A stretch of DNA of 6,898 nucleotides from Thermoplasmata archaeon (lineage in GTDB: Archaea > Thermoplasmatota > Thermoplasmata > Lutacidiplasmatales > UBA184): positions 1 through 6,898 of the forward strand of contig JASHWY010000168.1 in assembly GCA_030043835.1 (NCBI GenBank). Direction: 5' to 3'. A program made the translations under genes and the position numbers. The notes under the pieces are model-generated. The model ran no database searches. It worked only from the letters and a program-made list of their open reading frames with translations, and was not told the origin of the DNA. Shown here in pieces: positions 4,605-6,898 of the stretch (the first letter of the stretch is position 1; each line of letters begins with the position of its first letter).

Positions 4605-5867
4605 GTGGGGAAGACCTCAGCCCTCGACCGGCCGACGCTCGCCTGGGCCAGGACCCAGTTCGGCCGCTACTATGCCTCCCAGCCGGTCGACCCACCGAGC
4701 CGCCTTGCCCGGCGCGAGTTCGCCGCGTTCCCGTTTGCCGCAGACAACCTCATGCGCCGCCACGCGACCCTGCGGACTCCCTCCGAGTTCCACGAGTTCC
4801 TCGCTCGGGAGGTTCCCCGCCACGTCTACTACTCAAGCGCCTATTACCGCCGGCCCGCCGAACCCACGATGTCGGCCAAGGAGTGGCTTGGGGCCGACCT
4901 CATCTTCGACCTCGACTCGGACCACCTCCGTGGGGCCGAGCAACTCGACTACGCTCGCCAGCTCGATCTCGTGAAGACGCGGCTCAAAGAGCTCGCCGAC
5001 GACTTCCTGTTCGGAGATTTCGGAATCGACCCCGCGCAGACCGCCTTCGCCTTCTCCGGAGGCCGCGGCTACCACATTCACGTCCACGACGAGCGGTTCT
5101 TGGGGCTCACGAGCCCCGAACGCCGCGAGCTCGTCGACTATGTGCTAGGTACCGGCTTCGATCCGATGCGTGCGATCGAAGGACGAAGAGAGGACGTGCG
5201 GGCGGGGCGGAGCTCCCAAGACCTCGACGACGAGGGGGTAGCCCTCGCTGCTCCCGTCGCGCCACGGACCCGTCGCCTCGCTCCCCCCGACGCGCCGGGG
5301 TGGCGGGGCCGAACGACCCGAGCGGTCCTCGAGGTGCTCCGACGTTGGGAGGAGAACGGCGTGGACCCGGCGGCTAAGGAGATGATCGGCTTTGGGATCG
5401 CTCCCGCGAAGGCGAAACGCTGGGCCCGTCTTCTCGTGAAGGACGGCGGTGCGGCGCGGATCCGCTCCTCGCTCACCCTCGACGTCTTCAAGAAAGACCT
5501 CCCGGGCGAGTTCCTCGAAGCGATCGTCCCGCGGGCGGCGATCGAAGTCCAGGGAGAGACCGACGCGCCGGTCACCACCGACATCCATCGCCTCATCCGG
5601 CTACCGGGATCCCTCCACGGGGGCACCGGGTTTCGGGTCGTTCCGTTGAGCCGGGACGCGATCGACGGGTTCGATCCGCTTCGCGACGCCATCGTTCCCG
5701 TCCCTTCCGAGGAGCGGGTCGCCGTCACGTACGTCGACGACCTTCGCTATCCGTTCCCCTCGGGGCCGGTCCAGGCGACCGCTGGCGCGACGGACGAGCT
5801 GCCTACGCCGCAGGCCCTGTTCCTGATCCTTCGGGGGGAGGCGACGCTTCGGCCTTCGCCGGGATGA
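4605..5867 (+). CDS. priS: DNA primase small (catalytic) subunit PriS
   Basis: The 420-residue product belongs to the archaeal/eukaryotic primase family and should synthesise primers together with PriL, which is not in the window. The N-terminus shows the conserved FGRYYASQPVD and RREFAAFPFA. Catalytic aspartates are in LIFDLDSD (D102, D104); the SGGRGYHIHV motif (151-160) binds nucleotide; TDIHRLIRLPGSLHGGTG (325-342) carries the third catalytic aspartate (D326) and nearby H328. The family's C-terminal ALFLILRGEA is present. Unusually, the protein contains no cysteine, so the Cys/His zinc knuckle normally found between the DxD motif and SGGRG is absent. Residues about 190-236 form an arginine/proline-rich stretch that may be an insertion. 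The GTG start is two bases after the KH-gene stop, without a strong ribosome site, suggesting coupled translation. Its 3' end overlaps the convergent FAH gene by 65 bases. Confidence 0.95.
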   Translation: MGKTSALDRPTLAWARTQFGRYYASQPVDPPSRLARREFAAFPFAADNLMRRHATLRTPSEFHEFLAREVPRHVYYSSAYYRRPAEPTMSAKEWLGADLIFDLDSDHLRGAEQLDYARQLDLVKTRLKELADDFLFGDFGIDPAQTAFAFSGGRGYHIHVHDERFLGLTSPERRELVDYVLGTGFDPMRAIEGRREDVRAGRSSQDLDDEGVALAAPVAPRTRRLAPPDAPGWRGRTTRAVLEVLRRWEENGVDPAAKEMIGFGIAPAKAKRWARLLVKDGGAARIRSSLTLDVFKKDLPGEFLEAIVPRAAIEVQGETDAPVTTDIHRLIRLPGSLHGGTGFRVVPLSRDAIDGFDPLRDAIVPVPSEERVAVTYVDDLRYPFPSGPVQATAGATDELPTPQALFLILRGEATLRPSPG

Positions 5868-6807
5868 CGAGGCGGCCGATCTTCTCGATCGACGCTTCGA
5901 GCTGATCGCCGGGCTTCAACTTCCTCGACTCCTTGCCAAACTCGAATCCCGGGACGCCTCCCAGGCTGCCGAGCGTCACCAGGTCCCCGGGCTCGAAGGT
6001 AATCCCCTTCGATAGATGGGCGAGGACCTCGGGGATGCGGAAGATGTAGTCGGACGTGTCCCCTTTTTGGCGAGTGGTGCCGCCGACTTTGAGCTCCATC
6101 CCGAGCGGGTAGACCTCGCCGACCTCTTCTTTCGGGACGACCCACGGGCCCACCGCCATCGTCCCGTCGAACCCCTTCCCCATCACCCAGTCGACGACCC
6201 CTTGGGAAGGATACTGGAGGTCCCGGTATCCCATATCGAGCGAGATCGTGTAGCCGGCGACGTACTCCATCGCCTTCTCCTTCGGGATGTGCTTTCCCCG
6301 CTGGCCGATCACCGCCGCGAGCTCGAGCTCGACGTCGGGGAACGCTCCCGCCGAGCTCAGCGTGAGCGACTCGCTCGGCCCGACCAAGCTGTTGAAGAAC
6401 CGGGTGAAGGCGAGGGGCTGGGTCGGGAGCGGTCTCCCGAGCTCCGCGACGTGACTCCTCGAGTTGGCGGCGAGGCAGTAGATCTTCGCTCCCCGAACGA
6501 CCGGGGCGAGGAGCTTCACGCCCTCCTCGGGTTTAAAGAGGTACCGAGCGCCCGTCGCGGCCCGGGGGGTCCAGCCCATCTTGCGGCGGCGGTCGATGTA
6601 CTCGATGATCTTTTTCGTGAGCTGGACCGAGTCGGCCCCGCCCTGGAAGAACTGCTGCATGTCGCGGAACCGACTGGGGTCAGCCCCTTTCACCGGGTTG
6701 ACCCCGTAATAGTCCCTCACCGCCGTGTCGAGGTCGATGAACTCGTTCGACTCGGTGATCATCCCGAAGTGGAACTGATCGGCGAGGGTAAAGTGGACGA
6801 GCTTCAC
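5803..6807 (-). CDS. Fumarylacetoacetate hydrolase (FAH) family protein
   Basis: The product is 334 residues from the GTG at 6807 (VKLVHFTLADQFHFG). An N-terminal domain (about 1-95) is followed by the FAH fold. LLAPVVRGAKIYCLAAN and SRSHVAELG mark the fold entry (99-124), FTRFFNSLVGP (134-144) the substrate loop, DVELELAAVIG (158-168) metal ligands E160 and E162, TISLDMGYRDLQ (188-199, D191) the third ligand, GKGFDG (210-215) a conserved lysine, and TLGSLGGVPGF (278-288) the last loop. Members cleave or hydrate keto acids in aromatic and sugar-acid breakdown using Mg or Mn. The exact substrate cannot be told. The common F-x-K of the substrate loop is F-T-R here. The frame is open to 6891, but the added residues are not family-like. 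The last 18 or so residues (PAKAEASPPPEGSGT onward) extend past the usual end of the fold and lie antisense to priS. Confidence 0.88.
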   Translation of the reverse strand: MKLVHFTLADQFHFGMITESNEFIDLDTAVRDYYGVNPVKGADPSRFRDMQQFFQGGADSVQLTKKIIEYIDRRRKMGWTPRAATGARYLFKPEEGVKLLAPVVRGAKIYCLAANSRSHVAELGRPLPTQPLAFTRFFNSLVGPSESLTLSSAGAFPDVELELAAVIGQRGKHIPKEKAMEYVAGYTISLDMGYRDLQYPSQGVVDWVMGKGFDGTMAVGPWVVPKEEVGEVYPLGMELKVGGTTRQKGDTSDYIFRIPEVLAHLSKGITFEPGDLVTLGSLGGVPGFEFGKESRKLKPGDQLEASIEKIGRLVIPAKAEASPPPEGSGTGPAA

Positions 6808-6840
6808 GGGTGTCTCAAGGAGGCCGACGAACCTCCGAGG

Positions 6841-6847
6841 TTGATAA
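6841..6847 (-). promoter_or_regulatory. Possible TATA box of the FAH gene
   Basis: The minus strand reads TTATCAA, the only A/T-rich patch in the 91 bases upstream of the GTG at 6807. Its centre is 37 bases from the start, which would give a leader of about 10 bases. It is a weaker match than the other TATA boxes in the window. Confidence 0.3.
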
Positions 6848-6898
6848 CGGGCACTGGTCGCGAGGGGGCTGCGGGCAGGACGCCCGCCCAAGACCGCG

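Noticed and set aside
3208..4695. A 495-codon open frame on the minus strand opposite Rio1 and the KH gene
   Set aside because: It spans two well-supported genes on the other strand and its sequence has shadow composition (Arg, Glu, Asp, Leu, Gly) with no domain.
4547..5377. A 276-codon plus-strand frame within priS
   Set aside because: It overlaps the confident PriS frame and is dominated by Arg and Pro, a typical out-of-frame shadow.

Overview
The window reads as a piece of a GC-rich archaeal chromosome, most likely a euryarchaeon. It carries an archaeal Rio1-type kinase, the archaeal two-KH-domain Dim2/Pno1-like protein and the eukaryotic-type primase small subunit. Several genes have TATA-like boxes 28-33 bases before the start codon, which is the archaeal leaderless promoter layout. 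A high-GC, heterotrophic Thermoplasmata-like lineage is plausible because of the enoyl-CoA hydratase and FAH-family genes, but the sequence alone does not prove the lineage.

Layout from left to right. Bases 1-187 (minus) hold the first 62 codons of an enoyl-CoA hydratase/isomerase that runs off the window. A two-gene membrane operon follows on the minus strand: a short NfeD-like protein (2136 to 1669) and a stomatin/paraslipin-like SPFH protein (1583 to 300). The 376-base gap at 2137-2512 holds the NfeD promoter, several inverted repeats and, on the plus strand, a 44-codon relic of a TnpB (IS200/IS605-type) protein. At 3082 to 2513 (minus) lies a small orphan protein with an HExxHxxGxxD zinc-protease motif. 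Divergent from it is a tight plus-strand operon: Rio1 kinase (3238-4026), KH-domain Dim2-like protein (4030-4602) and primase small subunit PriS (4605-5867), with gaps of only 3 and 2 bases. The right end is an FAH-family hydrolase/hydratase on the minus strand (6807 to 5803), whose 3' end overlaps that of priS by 65 bases.

How the genes fit together. Rio1 and the Dim2-like protein act in the same pathway, late maturation of the small ribosomal subunit. Placing them in one probable transcript with the primase that starts every Okazaki fragment links ribosome production to replication. NfeD and SPFH proteins are a known membrane pair. The enoyl-CoA hydratase and FAH proteins are metabolic genes with no visible tie to the operon.

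The points most worth checking are the primase, which has no cysteine at all and so lacks the usual zinc knuckle; the TnpB relic with its inverted repeats; the orphan metalloprotease-like protein; and the hendecad repeats in the SPFH coiled coil. I did not find a clearly new multi-gene system, CRISPR array, tRNA or rRNA.
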